DNA of 64,000 nt from a virus, in the IMG/VR virus record IMGVR_UViG_3300023174_000129, positions 19,221-83,220 of that record; one strand, written 5' to 3'. Shown here one piece after another: positions 9,123-18,347 of this stretch. A program made the translations under genes and the position numbers. The notes beneath the pieces are model-generated. The model saw only the letters and a program-made list of their open reading frames with translations, was not told where the DNA came from and did no database searches. Positions within the stretch are counted from its first letter, which is position 1, and each line of letters opens with the position of its first letter.

Positions 9123-10103
9123 TTAATCTATTTTTTTCTTCTCCCAAAAAATTGGATATTCTTTTTTTCTTAAAGTAATACTTTCTCCTATAATATTTTC
9201 TATAATTACCGTCTGTTTATTTCTCTTCAAAAGTTTATAATCTAAATAAATATCACCTTCTTTAATTTTAAAAGAATTATTTAATACCTTATCTTTTTCT
9301 TCTTTAAATTTAAAAATATATTTTTTTGGAGTTTTTACTATACCTCTACAAGTTTTGCCAATTAAAGATTCGGAAATATTTAATTCAATAGATGCTTCTT
9401 TTATTGAATTAAATTCTTTTATAAACTCACCATCTATTGAAAATTGTAAAACTTTTTTACTATTAAATTCTGCACTCTTTTTGGACATAGCCGTTTGAAC
9501 AACAGCTGCATTTCTTTTATCCTTTATCTTTTGTATAGTTTCCAAATCGTGTTTTCTACCAAACATAGGATGTTTTAGTCCAGAAACTCTTATTGATTGT
9601 TCCTCTTTAACTTTTTCTGTATGGGGTTTACCAAACATAGGATTGTTTTCTCCTTTATTTATTTCTTTTAATTTTTCTTTTGTTTCTTCGGTATGTGCGT
9701 TATGTAGATTTTGAGATTTTTTAGTTTTTGAAATTTTCAATTTAGTTTCTTTGGAGTGTGGAGAAGTTAATCTTCCATCACCACCATCAGTTAAATTAGT
9801 CAAAGGACCTTTATTCAAATCTCTTCTTCCGATTTTTGAAATTAATTGTTTTTCTATTTCTAGTGCTTCTAAATTTTCTAAATTTTCGAATAATTTAAAT
9901 CTTATAACATTACCACCTTTTTCTTTTATTGACTTTATTTTACTGCTTTTAAAAACACCTTTAGTGCACATAGAGTTTATTATTCTATCATCACTTCCTT
10001 TTCCTATATAAAAAGGTTCATAATCAAATTCTAAATCTTCATAAATAAACTTACCAGATTTAGTATCATCTAAAAATACATAAATATAATATTTCTTTCT
10101 CAT
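9123..10103 (-). CDS. GIY-YIG homing endonuclease with NUMOD modules
   Basis: A 326-residue free-standing homing nuclease. The GIY-YIG domain is N-terminal (YYIYVF ... FEPFYIGKGSDDR, with FYIGKG as the YIG element). Then come NUMOD3-like repeats (ENNPMFGKPHTEKVKEE and LKHPMFGRKHDLETIQK) and a NUMOD1-like module (VLQFSIDGEFIKEFNSIKEA), which bind DNA. It lies immediately after the truncated DNA polymerase gene, the position expected for a nuclease that split that gene. Confidence 0.9.
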   Translation of the reverse strand: MRKKYYIYVFLDDTKSGKFIYEDLEFDYEPFYIGKGSDDRIINSMCTKGVFKSSKIKSIKEKGGNVIRFKLFENLENLEALEIEKQLISKIGRRDLNKGPLTNLTDGGDGRLTSPHSKETKLKISKTKKSQNLHNAHTEETKEKLKEINKGENNPMFGKPHTEKVKEEQSIRVSGLKHPMFGRKHDLETIQKIKDKRNAAVVQTAMSKKSAEFNSKKVLQFSIDGEFIKEFNSIKEASIELNISESLIGKTCRGIVKTPKKYIFKFKEEKDKVLNNSFKIKEGDIYLDYKLLKRNKQTVIIENIIGESITLRKKEYPIFWEKKKID

Positions 10104-10131
10104 AAAATATATATTAAAAGACTTTGCTTCC

Positions 10132-11661
10132 CTATATCATATTTTCAATTTCTTCTTCTAAATTTTTTATTTTATCTTGTAATTTCTTATACTCCTCTTT
10201 TTTTGACATCATTACTTTTTTTGCCTTCTTCCTATCCGCATAAACATCTTCAAGCATTCTCAAAGTAGGAGAACGATGTTTTTTGAAAACAACACCATTC
10301 ACACACACCACATGTTTAGATAAATCAATAACTGTGCCATTAGTGCACACATTTTTATATTCGGGATTTTGAAGTCCAACAAAATTTTCAGGAGCAATAT
10401 AGAATTCCAACTGAGTTGTTGGATAAAGCGAAGCGAAGTCATAACAAACAACCCATTGTTGCATACCAGTCACCGGGTCTTTAACCCATCCACCAGCAAG
10501 TCCAGCTTCACCGTCATCAAAAGATGCTCTATCTTCATTTTTAAATAGAACGATATTTTCCATATCTCTAAATCTATCTCTTAGAACGCCTTCTGTTATT
10601 GCTAATGATGCTAACGCTCCTTTAGCCTGATTAATTACATCTTTAATTTGTATTTTAGATAATGAAGAAACCGCAAATATTATTGATGCGTAATTTTTAG
10701 ATTCATGTATCTTTTGAACCAACACAGAGTCAACTGTGTTGTAATACATGAATTTCTCAAAATCTTCTTCATATAATTTTGATAAACTGCCAGTATATTT
10801 AATCTTATTAACACCTACTAATTTACTTGATACATAATCCAAAGAAGACGATTCTTTTACCTTAATAGAAGTATCACATATTTCATATAACTGCATATAA
10901 TCAAATACCAACCTATGTGCTGGCAATTCATATTTAGTCATAAAAATATGATTTAATCTTTTAGTAGGTGAGGAAATATTTGGATCAATTGTTAGTTGTT
11001 CACCATTAACAATTTTATTAATTTTTCTGGCACGATTTACTAAATACATCCAGTCATAACCAATAAAATTCCAACCTGTAATGCAAGTCATTTTAGGTAT
11101 CATATCATAAAAAAATGATCTGAGCATATCAAATTCATCATCATATTTAATATACTTGAATTTATATTGACTATTATATTTTTCAAAATATTCATTTGTG
11201 CCATCAATAATTCTTTTTTGCATATCTTGTGGCATTTCTTTTAAACCCATTAGAATTATTTTATCAGCATATACCACAGATATAGAAAGTATTTGACCAT
11301 TTGGATCCTCAGGTTGAGAATAACCACCTGTAATCGGGTCAAGATCAGTTTCTATATCGACAAAATATATTTCAGGTTCATTATATTCAAATATTTCTTG
11401 CTTTTCTGATTCTGGCAAAGCATCTAAAAACTCATAAATAGCGTATCGATCAGGATAACCTGCAGGCACTCTTTTAACAGGTTTGCCTTCCCATGAAGTA
11501 AATAAAGGATGTTTTTCAGGATCAGACGAATCACAGTTTTGATATTTCATTGGATTTGCCCAATCGTAATATTTTAATTTTATTTTACCAGTTTTATCAA
11601 CAAATGATAAAATTAACTTTTTTGTGTGACTTAAATATTGTGAATCTATTAACATAGACAT
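10132..11661 (-). CDS. 43A: DNA polymerase family B, N-terminal half (exonuclease and palm motif A only)
   Basis: A 509-residue protein covering the first ~55% of a T4 gp43-type polymerase. Exonuclease motifs are FVDIETDLDPITGGY (Exo I), GWNFIGYDWMYL (Exo II) and YNTVDSVLV (Exo III). Polymerase motif A is YDFASLYPTTQ. The protein then stops after a coiled helix (KKLQDKIKNLEEEIENMI) in the fingers, before motif B (Kx3NSxYG) and motif C (DTDS), which occur nowhere in this window. A GIY-YIG gene follows. Aeromonas T4-like phages have gene 43 split at a similar place into two subunits, so the missing half should be elsewhere in the genome. No intein sequence at the break. Confidence 0.9.
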   Translation of the reverse strand: MSMLIDSQYLSHTKKLILSFVDKTGKIKLKYYDWANPMKYQNCDSSDPEKHPLFTSWEGKPVKRVPAGYPDRYAIYEFLDALPESEKQEIFEYNEPEIYFVDIETDLDPITGGYSQPEDPNGQILSISVVYADKIILMGLKEMPQDMQKRIIDGTNEYFEKYNSQYKFKYIKYDDEFDMLRSFFYDMIPKMTCITGWNFIGYDWMYLVNRARKINKIVNGEQLTIDPNISSPTKRLNHIFMTKYELPAHRLVFDYMQLYEICDTSIKVKESSSLDYVSSKLVGVNKIKYTGSLSKLYEEDFEKFMYYNTVDSVLVQKIHESKNYASIIFAVSSLSKIQIKDVINQAKGALASLAITEGVLRDRFRDMENIVLFKNEDRASFDDGEAGLAGGWVKDPVTGMQQWVVCYDFASLYPTTQLEFYIAPENFVGLQNPEYKNVCTNGTVIDLSKHVVCVNGVVFKKHRSPTLRMLEDVYADRKKAKKVMMSKKEEYKKLQDKIKNLEEEIENMI

Positions 11662-11691
11662 GTATATTCATGAAAAAAATTAAAGTTTAAT

Positions 11692-11717
11692 AAAAAAAAA
11701 GATTGAAAAATCAATCT
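11692..11717 (-). terminator. Rho-independent terminator after the macro-domain gene
   Basis: On the minus strand AGATTGA-TTTT-TCAATCT is followed by a run of eight or more T. It lies between the macro-domain and polymerase genes, separating the two transcription units. Confidence 0.7.
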
Positions 11718-11719
11718 CC

Positions 11720-12298
11720 TTAATTTGTTATTTCTTCCATATGATTTATATTTGCCCTTAACAAGGTAGATGGAAATACTTTTTTATTTTCATAAAAATC
11801 CTCATATGCCATCCTCATTTTTTGAGCACACATCTTATACGGAACATATCCCGTTCCAGTTCCAAGACCTGGTATTACACAAGAAGCATTTTCTGAATAT
11901 CTTTTAACCCCTAAAAATATAGCTTTTGCTGAAAGATATACATTTGGTGTGCCATTTAAATATAATGGGACTCTCATAGTTGGCGCTAATAGTATTTTTG
12001 GGTATTGTGTAAAATCAGTATCTATTAAACAAGATTGTCCAACTAATATTTCACCATCATATTCTTCTTGTATTCTTCTTTGGAACTCTTCTTGAATATG
12101 CCATCCCATTCTATTACTATAAGCCAATTCAATACCACCATTCATAAACCCAAAAGAGTTTGCTGGTGAGGCAACAATATCGGCTGATTTATCAAATATA
12201 TCACCATGATAGAATTCAAAATTAGCATAATTTTTAAATTCTTCATACCATGCATCAACCATTTCTTTATTCCTATCGATTAATATAAATTTATTCAT
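11720..12298 (-). CDS. Macro domain protein (ADP-ribose binding or hydrolysis)
   Basis: A 192-residue single-domain macro protein. FEFYHGDIFDKSADIVASPANSFGFMNGGI carries the typical strand, the VxxAN-like SPANS substrate loop and the glycine loop MNGGI; the second phosphate-binding loop is CVIPGLGTGTGYVPYK. Macro domains bind or remove ADP-ribose. In this genome, with three ART-like proteins, it could reverse or protect from ADP-ribosylation, or counter host NAD-based defences; this is inference. Closest architecture is the phage and bacterial macro group with an Asn-to-Ser-Asn variation (SPANSFG). A TATTAATATACAC box precedes the start. Confidence 0.85.
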   Translation of the reverse strand: MNKFILIDRNKEMVDAWYEEFKNYANFEFYHGDIFDKSADIVASPANSFGFMNGGIELAYSNRMGWHIQEEFQRRIQEEYDGEILVGQSCLIDTDFTQYPKILLAPTMRVPLYLNGTPNVYLSAKAIFLGVKRYSENASCVIPGLGTGTGYVPYKMCAQKMRMAYEDFYENKKVFPSTLLRANINHMEEITN

Positions 12299-12327
12299 AT
12301 AGTGTATATTAATAAATTAGAATTAGT

Positions 12328-12846
12328 TTAATAAAACTTATCAACGAATAATTTACAATATTTTTTAAAAATTTTATTATCAACATCATGATCAATATCC
12401 TCACTTAAAATATCAATTCCTTTTAAAGTTTTCTTTATCAAATTATTATCAACAGATTTATCTTTTTCACCTATTAAAACTAATTTCTTTTTATATGTAG
12501 ATTTATCTTTAACATCGTTAGGTATTTTTTGTAATTTAATATCTTTTTTATCAAAAGAAGGCATAAGTAATAATGCTGGTATTTGTTTAAAATTTGACAG
12601 TTCATTAGCCATATATCCGCCAACAGAATGTCCTATAACACCATCAATATTAATTTTAGAAATAATATCCCAAACATCATCTTTTCTATAATCAACAAAA
12701 ATAGACACATAATCAAATCCTAAATCATTAACAATTTTTTTATATTGCTTTTTAATTTGATTTTTATTATGTTTTTGTGCATCTAAACCATGTATATACA
12801 ATATTGTTTTTTGCTTAAAGTTATTATATTCTATTAGATATTCCAT
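12328..12846 (-). CDS. Small alpha/beta hydrolase (RBBP9/YqiA-like esterase fold)
   Basis: A 172-residue protein. ILYIHGLDAQ is the oxyanion-hole strand; GVIGHSVGGYMANEL contains the nucleophile elbow GHSVGG with the catalytic serine; a late aspartate (GEKDKSVD) and histidine (DIDHDVD) complete a plausible triad. Substrate unknown; small esterases of this type cleave carboxylesters. The N-terminus MEYLIEYNNF weakly resembles the leader on other cargo proteins, without a clear cleavage site. Same strand as the macro gene, 29 bases away. Confidence 0.75.
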   Translation of the reverse strand: MEYLIEYNNFKQKTILYIHGLDAQKHNKNQIKKQYKKIVNDLGFDYVSIFVDYRKDDVWDIISKINIDGVIGHSVGGYMANELSNFKQIPALLLMPSFDKKDIKLQKIPNDVKDKSTYKKKLVLIGEKDKSVDNNLIKKTLKGIDILSEDIDHDVDNKIFKKYCKLFVDKFY

Positions 12847-12863
12847 ATTAGTATATATAAAGA

Positions 12864-13661
12864 TTATATATAACTTTTCTCTAATAATTTAAAATTTTTA
12901 GAAATGCCTTTATATAAAATACCTTCAACAGATACTCTTTTTGGACCCTTTAAATTATTTTCCACATTATATTTTTCTACATACTCTGATAATTCTTTTA
13001 TTGTTTCAAATATTAAAATTGAATCTCCAAATTGTATTGTATAAATTTTTGAATTAGGATTTCCTTTACCCGAATTATTTTCGGACATTTTTTGTTTAGA
13101 TTTTTGTGTATGCTTTCGTCCAGGTCTTCCCTTTAATTTTTCTTTAATTTTATTTTTTACTTCTTCGGTTCGTGGAACTCCTTTTCCATAACCAATATGA
13201 CCTATAAGCCCTTTACTTACTTTAGATTTGAAATCATCTGTCTTCAGATAATCTTGAAATTCTTTATTATTCTTTAAAGAAATAGATGTTTTTATCTTTG
13301 ATTCTTCTCTATGTTTATAACCACTTTGCCCTTCACCACCATCAGATAAATTCGTTAAAGTTCCACCGTTTTCTTCTCTACCTATTAATTTAATTAACTT
13401 TATTTCTTCTGTTAATGCTTGTTCTTCTGTTAAAGAAGTTTTAATTATTTTATAGATAGGTTCGAAACCTTCGTTCAAAATTAATTTTAGTTTATTATGA
13501 AAATATGTTTTGCTCTTTTTACAAAGATATAAATGTCGTTTAACTCTATCCTTTATTCCTTTACCAACATATATTGGCTCATAATCAAATGTTATATCTT
13601 CAAAAACAAAGTTGCCAATTTTTCTTGGGTCTAAATAAATATAAATGTAATAATCTTTCAT
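12864..13661 (-). CDS. GIY-YIG homing endonuclease
   Basis: A 265-residue nuclease when started at the ATG at 13661 (MKDYYIYIYLDPRKIG); a longer frame to 13724 exists, but the internal start aligns with the related protein at 9123 and has a TTTAATATATATA box just upstream. The GIY-YIG core is YYIYIYL ... YEPIYVGKGIKDRVKRHL, followed by LSDGGEGQSGYKHREESK and NUMOD3-like basic repeats (RPGRKHTQKSKQKMSENNSGKGNP). It lies between the hydrolase and the tRNA-synthetase-like gene with no obvious interrupted neighbour. Confidence 0.88.
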   Translation of the reverse strand: MKDYYIYIYLDPRKIGNFVFEDITFDYEPIYVGKGIKDRVKRHLYLCKKSKTYFHNKLKLILNEGFEPIYKIIKTSLTEEQALTEEIKLIKLIGREENGGTLTNLSDGGEGQSGYKHREESKIKTSISLKNNKEFQDYLKTDDFKSKVSKGLIGHIGYGKGVPRTEEVKNKIKEKLKGRPGRKHTQKSKQKMSENNSGKGNPNSKIYTIQFGDSILIFETIKELSEYVEKYNVENNLKGPKRVSVEGILYKGISKNFKLLEKSYI

Positions 13662-13710
13662 AAGTATATATATTAAATTATATCCTGCCTGATTTAGAAG
13701 TAAAGCATAA

Positions 13711-13738
13711 AATAAAAGAGCCAATTGGCTCTTTTATT
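13711..13738. terminator. Terminator after the tRNA-synthetase-like gene
   Basis: A perfect palindromic hairpin, AATAAAAGAGCCAA with its reverse complement, followed by a T-run on either strand, lies just after the stop codon of the gene ending at 13740. Confidence 0.8.
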
Positions 13739-13739
13739 T

Positions 13740-14570
13740 TTAAACTAATTCTAATTCTTCTTGCTTTAATAGTTCATATGCTCTACTTAACCTAGTCATT
13801 CCTATTCCTCCGCCTGAACGCTCAAAGAAATTATATGTAAGGAAATCTTCTAATTCTTTTTCAACTCTTTCTTTTCCGAATAATTGGAATAATTTTGCTG
13901 CATATTCACCATCCATTATTGTATAGAACATTTCCCTCATTTCTTCTGGATTACAAGACCTTTCGGCGGAACCAATAGTTTCTTGTCCGTATAAGATAAC
14001 ATCTATTTTATTAAATATACTGTCACCTTTATATCGCATGTTCCAAAACGGACTTGTCCTGCGTGGAAACTCTTGTAAAGAGATACATTTTCCAAGTTCG
14101 TTTTTCATTCTTGTCTCATGTTCATCTTCTAAAATTTGAACACCGCCATATTCTTCACATATTTCGTCATACTTGACTTCAACTGGTGAACCAAAACCAA
14201 GATAATTTAGTAATTGGTTTTCAAGTTTTTTTAATTCTTCAAATCCGCCTTTAAGTTCAAATTCAAACATAGGAAATATTTTTGCATGTCGTCCTGAAAT
14301 TGGATTTTTCTCATCTCTATAAGATGTAGTTAAACAGAAACAACCTGGCCATTCTGGGTTTTTTAATAGTTCTTCTTCAAGATCCATTTGTCCTGTTTGT
14401 TTAAGTGGCCATACCTGTCCGTCTAATTGGAAAGTCATGACTGAATGTGGATTTTCACATGCTGCAAGGATAGAAGTTCTTGATTGAGTTGGAACTTCGA
14501 TGAAACCTTTTTCCAAGAAAAAGCTTCTCATTTTTTGAACGAGTTCATTGTAAATTTTTGTGTTTGTCAT
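13740..14570 (-). CDS. Class II aminoacyl-tRNA-synthetase-like protein (Asp/Lys/Asn type core, no anticodon domain)
   Basis: A 276-residue catalytic-core protein. Motif 2 is TTSYRDEKNP with FPMFEFE, and motif 3 GGGIGMTRLSRA, the ATP-binding elements of class IIb synthetases; IGSAERSCNPEEMREMF is characteristic. The N-terminal anticodon-binding domain is missing, as in the amino acid--tRNA ligase-related proteins common in Bacteroidota, which this closely resembles. It probably activates an amino acid with ATP; the acceptor is unknown (tRNA, protein or metabolite). Base composition is visibly less AT-rich than its neighbours, suggesting recent acquisition from a host. Confidence 0.82.
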   Translation of the reverse strand: MTNTKIYNELVQKMRSFFLEKGFIEVPTQSRTSILAACENPHSVMTFQLDGQVWPLKQTGQMDLEEELLKNPEWPGCFCLTTSYRDEKNPISGRHAKIFPMFEFELKGGFEELKKLENQLLNYLGFGSPVEVKYDEICEEYGGVQILEDEHETRMKNELGKCISLQEFPRRTSPFWNMRYKGDSIFNKIDVILYGQETIGSAERSCNPEEMREMFYTIMDGEYAAKLFQLFGKERVEKELEDFLTYNFFERSGGGIGMTRLSRAYELLKQEELELV

Positions 14571-14582
14571 AAGGGATTTTTT

Positions 14583-14603
14583 TTTTGAGGCATTTTTTGA
14601 TGC
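14583..14603 (-). promoter_or_regulatory. 5' leader hairpin before the synthetase-like gene
   Basis: The transcript leader can fold GGGGCAU with AUGCCUC around a short A-rich loop, ending about 12 bases before the ATG and followed by an A-run. It could protect or modulate the mRNA; this is only a structural observation. Confidence 0.3.
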
Positions 14604-14684
14604 CCCAAATATAGATATGATTATTTAATCTTTTTATATATTACTTTTTAAAAATAAAGTTTAGATATTTTTAATATATAATTA

Positions 14685-15122
14685 ATGAAGTATATTAAAT
14701 ATTTTGAAAATTATTCTGCAATAGTTATTGGTGATAAAATAATAACACGAAATGACTTAAATAAAATTTTAAAAGGATATATAACTTGTGCCTTGTGGAC
14801 AGATGAAGAAGAACTTAAAACTCAAAATGCACAAATTGATGTAGATATTGAAAATGTAGATTATAATTCCTTAATAGCATCATATAATGATATTAAAAAA
14901 TTTATTGAGTTAGCTGGTTCTGATAATATAAATTATGCAATTGAAGCTAATGGTTTAGAAAGATTAGGGCATGATATATGGCTAACCAGAAATGGACATG
15001 GTGCTGGTTTTTTTGATCACAATTATGACGAAGATGTTGAGAAAAAACTAATCGAATCAGGCAAAAGTTTAGGTAGTAAGCATATATACATAAATGATGA
15101 AAATAAAATAGATTTTGAATGA
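14685..15122 (+). CDS. Conserved phage protein (TRNGHGAGFFD motif) with capsid-targeting-like leader
   Basis: A 145-residue protein. The leader is MKYIKYFENYS. The C-terminal part, HDIWLTRNGHGAGFFDHNYD followed by a helix and LGSKHIYINDENKI, matches a short conserved domain seen in many phage proteins of unknown role (usually FWLTRNGHGAGFWDR). The leader suggests that this copy travels in the capsid. It is translationally coupled to the next gene by a 4-base ATGA overlap. TTAATATATAATTAATG precedes the start. Confidence 0.75.
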   Translation: MKYIKYFENYSAIVIGDKIITRNDLNKILKGYITCALWTDEEELKTQNAQIDVDIENVDYNSLIASYNDIKKFIELAGSDNINYAIEANGLERLGHDIWLTRNGHGAGFFDHNYDEDVEKKLIESGKSLGSKHIYINDENKIDFE

Positions 15123-16975
15123 AATTATTAAAAAAATACTTTGATTTTATAAATGAATCATTTGATTTAAATTCTTTCTTAAAAAAAGAAAACATTCCTG
15201 ATATAATTAAGGAAAAATCTATTGAATATATCGATGATTGGTATAAAGATATTAAAAATCCAAGAAATGATGTAAGTCGTGATAAATTAATTTTATGGTT
15301 TGCTCGTAATATTAGGAATAAAATATATGAAGATTGGAAAATAATTTATAATGCTAAATTCAAACAAGAAGATATAAACAACTCACCAATTTTAGATATT
15401 ATCTATTATTTAACAGGACGCAAAATTACAGATGAAAATAAAAATAAAGTTTTAAGTGATGTTAATAAAGATATTAATACAATACTTAAACATAATTACA
15501 CTCAATTAAATACTATCAGAGATTATATTTTTTCAAATGTTAGAAATGAAAATATTTGGAAAATAAATTATAATTCAACATTTAAAGAAATGTATGAAAT
15601 ATCAGATGATTGGCATAAACAATTAAAAGCATCTGGATCAGTTACAGAAGAACATGGTTATAAATTAATTCAATATCCTGATGGATTTTATTGGATAGAT
15701 TTAGAAACTAACAATTGTGATGTAGAAGCTGAAGCAATGGGACATTGTGGTAGAAGTTCTGCTGATACATTAATATCTTTAAGACAAAGGAAAAAAGATG
15801 GTAGTGTTGAACCATTTGTAACTATAGCTATTGACTATAATGGTGCTATACAAACTGATGAAAATGGAGAATTTAACATCAAAAATGTTAAACCAGATGA
15901 ACTTTACACAAAAATATATCAATGCAAAGGTAAAAATAATAAAAAACCTATTGCTAAGTATTATCCATATATAGTTGATTTATACTTAAAATATAAAATT
16001 GGAACAAAAATGGGTAATGAATATATGGAAAGTGAAGATTTTCATATTAGCGATGTTGAAGACGAAAAATTAATTGAAAGAATTATAAAGGAATATCCAA
16101 TATTACTTGAAAATTATCTATTATTATCAAATAAAAAAATTGGAAAATTAATTGTTGATAAAGGATTATATAATGTGAACACTCATTTAGTAAGTAATTT
16201 ATATTTTTTAATGCTAAATGATATAATAACAAAAGAAGATTTTGTTAAACAATATCCAAAAGATTTCGTTTTAAAAGATGATGTTATTTATTTATATTTT
16301 AGGAAAGATAATGATAAGTGGAAAGATATAACGATACAAAATTTAGATTTTATGTATTCCACAAACAATAATAATGGTAGAAATTATTCAAGTAGAGATA
16401 TAATAAATAGTTTGCACGAATATTATTATAGCGGTAATAATATTAAATTTCGTGATTTATATTTAAATTATATAACAGATGATGCAAAAGCTGCTATAAT
16501 AAATAAAATAGAAGAAATTAAAAACACATTATCGGAGGAAGAACAAGAAGAATTTGATGAATATGATTCTTGGGAAGATAAGGTAAAAAATATTGATGCT
16601 TTATATTATATTAAAATTGCAATTACTGATGCGTATTCTACGGCCCAAGATTCTGCAGATGAAAATGAACAATATAAAGAATGTTTAAAACCATTATTAA
16701 ATTTTTTTAATATGGATAAATTAATTTATCATGATGAAGGATTATTATTTGAAATCAATCCTGCTTGGTTATTAAGATATGATAAATATAATTCAGATTA
16801 TAATTTTTTATCCAATAAAATATTAAAAAGTTGGTTTAGTGAAGAAGGAGATAATTATGAAATTGAACCAGAAGATGAATTATTAAAAATTAATATACCT
16901 TATTATGGATGGAATGGTGATATAGACGAAAAATATCTCGAAGAAGTAATAATTGATAGACTTGAAGATATATAA
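15119..16975 (+). CDS. Large PcfJ-like protein with capsid-targeting-like leader
   Basis: A 618-residue protein. The leader MKLLKKYFDFINES ends in INE|S, an ideal T4-type head-protease site. The central region (about 165-290) has LIQYPDGFYWIDLETNNC, AMGHCGRSSADTLISLRQ, PFVTIAIDYNGAIQ and YQCKGKNNKKP, a pattern like the PcfJ-like domain (cysteine/histidine box, SLR, then a Q-x-x-G-x-x-N motif). The remainder, residues 300-618, resembles no domain I know and is acidic and helical. At this size it would be a major internal head protein if packaged. Coupled to the preceding gene by overlap. Confidence 0.68.
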   Translation: MKLLKKYFDFINESFDLNSFLKKENIPDIIKEKSIEYIDDWYKDIKNPRNDVSRDKLILWFARNIRNKIYEDWKIIYNAKFKQEDINNSPILDIIYYLTGRKITDENKNKVLSDVNKDINTILKHNYTQLNTIRDYIFSNVRNENIWKINYNSTFKEMYEISDDWHKQLKASGSVTEEHGYKLIQYPDGFYWIDLETNNCDVEAEAMGHCGRSSADTLISLRQRKKDGSVEPFVTIAIDYNGAIQTDENGEFNIKNVKPDELYTKIYQCKGKNNKKPIAKYYPYIVDLYLKYKIGTKMGNEYMESEDFHISDVEDEKLIERIIKEYPILLENYLLLSNKKIGKLIVDKGLYNVNTHLVSNLYFLMLNDIITKEDFVKQYPKDFVLKDDVIYLYFRKDNDKWKDITIQNLDFMYSTNNNNGRNYSSRDIINSLHEYYYSGNNIKFRDLYLNYITDDAKAAIINKIEEIKNTLSEEEQEEFDEYDSWEDKVKNIDALYYIKIAITDAYSTAQDSADENEQYKECLKPLLNFFNMDKLIYHDEGLLFEINPAWLLRYDKYNSDYNFLSNKILKSWFSEEGDNYEIEPEDELLKINIPYYGWNGDIDEKYLEEVIIDRLEDI

Positions 16976-16977
16976 AA

Positions 16978-17000
16978 AAAAGCGGATTAAATCCGCTTTT
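16978..17000. terminator. Bidirectional terminator
   Basis: AAAAGCGGAT and ATCCGCTTTT form a 10-bp stem with a 3-base loop between two convergent genes. Confidence 0.8.
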
Positions 17001-17571
17001 AAAATTCTATATCATAATATTCTATTTGTTCATCATTTCTTCGATTCGTTAAAACTAATTCCGATCTTCTAATTAATTCATATTCATAATGTCTTCCTAT
17101 TTTAAATAGTTTCCTAATAAAAGGTATATCATCTGAATCATAATTAATTCTATCTTCGTCAACCATTAAACAAAGACATTTAGTATCATCTTCAGCATTA
17201 TAATTCGTTACAACAGGTTCATCATTTTCATAATCAATATGACCTGCTCCTTTTTTTGCATAACATATAAATGTTGTTTCTAATTCTTCCTCTGTTGGTG
17301 TGTGAGTTATATTTACCACATCACCTGGTTCAATTTTTGTTTCTTCTGATAAATAAACTCGAATCCAAAAATAAACTTTTTGTTTATCTATTTTTAAATT
17401 AATTTTATCATAATCAGAATGTTCAAAATCAATTACATCTAAATCTAATTGCTTTACCTGTTGAACTAAATAATCATAATTTGTTTCCATATTTGTATTT
17501 GTTGTATATTTATTTTTTAATTGATTCCTTGGACTAAACCACATATCATCATAATTTGTTATAGTATTCAT
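16999..17571 (-). CDS. Protein of unknown function
   Basis: A 190-residue protein not recognised. It is beta-rich and acidic, with VYFWIRVYLSEETKIEPGD and DDTKCLCLMVDEDRI as hydrophobic cores and no enzyme motif. An alternative start at MWFSPRNQL is possible but less well placed. The upstream region is a tandem TTTTTAATTA repeat followed by a TATATAATT box shared with the divergent gene at 17649. Confidence 0.6.
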   Translation of the reverse strand: MNTITNYDDMWFSPRNQLKNKYTTNTNMETNYDYLVQQVKQLDLDVIDFEHSDYDKINLKIDKQKVYFWIRVYLSEETKIEPGDVVNITHTPTEEELETTFICYAKKGAGHIDYENDEPVVTNYNAEDDTKCLCLMVDEDRINYDSDDIPFIRKLFKIGRHYEYELIRRSELVLTNRRNDEQIEYYDIEF

Positions 17572-17648
17572 AAAATTTAATTATTTTTAATTATTTTTAA
17601 TTATATATCAAATAAGGAGGTTCTCCTTATAAAATTAATATATACTTC
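17572..17648. promoter_or_regulatory. Divergent promoter region with tandem AT repeats and a small hairpin
   Basis: The interval holds three near-copies of TTTTTAATTA, a GATATATAATT box pointing left, TTAATATATA pointing right, and a hairpin ATAAGGAG-GTT-CTCCTTAT (17612-17630). The AAGGAGG inside the hairpin looks like a Shine-Dalgarno site but is 19 or more bases from the start and paired. Confidence 0.4.
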
Positions 17649-18335
17649 ATGAAAATTTCCGAAATTAATACATTATTCAAAGAGATATTTGATGAAGAAG
17701 AAGGGTTGGTTAAAACAATAGATACAGTTTATGAAAAATCTAAAGATGAAGATTTTTTAAAACTTGTTATATCAATACATGATTTACAAGTTCAGGATAC
17801 TTTAATTATACACACAAAGTTTATATTTAAAACTAATTTAGAAAAAACAGATTTAGTATCCAATTCTTTTATTTATCTGTATGATATAAATTGCATTTAT
17901 CATTCGGTTGAATTTAAAGATAGTTTTGATTTAGAGAAAAAACTTAAAAAAATAATAAATTCAAATAAATTTGGAAAAGATATACAAACTCTTTCTGAAT
18001 TTATTGATACACCTGGTTTATTATTATCGCATTATTTTAGAGAAAATAATATAGAAAATTTTAGCATTGGAAGTGTAAATTACAACCCTAAATTTAAAAC
18101 ACGACCATGTGAAGAAACTACATTTGATTTTGATATAAATGTTGTAAATGATAATAATGATTACAATTTTAATTTAACCATCTCAAAAGAAAAAGATATT
18201 TATGATAAAATCTTTTATAGATTTATTTTTTCATTATTAGATACTACAAAAACAATTGATATAGACAAATTAACTAATATTCATTTTTTAATAGGACACC
18301 AAATAGTAGATATGTTAAATGCTATTTTAAAATAA
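17649..18335 (+). CDS. Protein of unknown function
   Basis: A 228-residue protein starting MKISEINTLFKEIFDEEEG. Alternating strands such as DTLIIHTKFIFKTN, SFIYLYDINCIYHSV and YNFNLTISKEKDIYD suggest an alpha+beta fold, but no known motif is visible. It precedes the zinc-binding protein at 18348 by 12 bases and is probably co-transcribed with it. Confidence 0.62.
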   Translation: MKISEINTLFKEIFDEEEGLVKTIDTVYEKSKDEDFLKLVISIHDLQVQDTLIIHTKFIFKTNLEKTDLVSNSFIYLYDINCIYHSVEFKDSFDLEKKLKKIINSNKFGKDIQTLSEFIDTPGLLLSHYFRENNIENFSIGSVNYNPKFKTRPCEETTFDFDINVVNDNNDYNFNLTISKEKDIYDKIFYRFIFSLLDTTKTIDIDKLTNIHFLIGHQIVDMLNAILK

Positions 18336-18347
18336 AATATATACATT

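Noticed and set aside
10132-10160. Split intein at the polymerase break
   Set aside because: The C-terminus ends in a charged helix and stop, with no intein N-terminal cysteine or motif.
14947-15195. Minus-strand 82-codon frame
   Set aside because: Antisense to two coupled genes with conserved motifs.
17612-17630. AAGGAGG Shine-Dalgarno site
   Set aside because: It is paired in a hairpin, too far from the ATG at 17649, and other genes here lack such sites.
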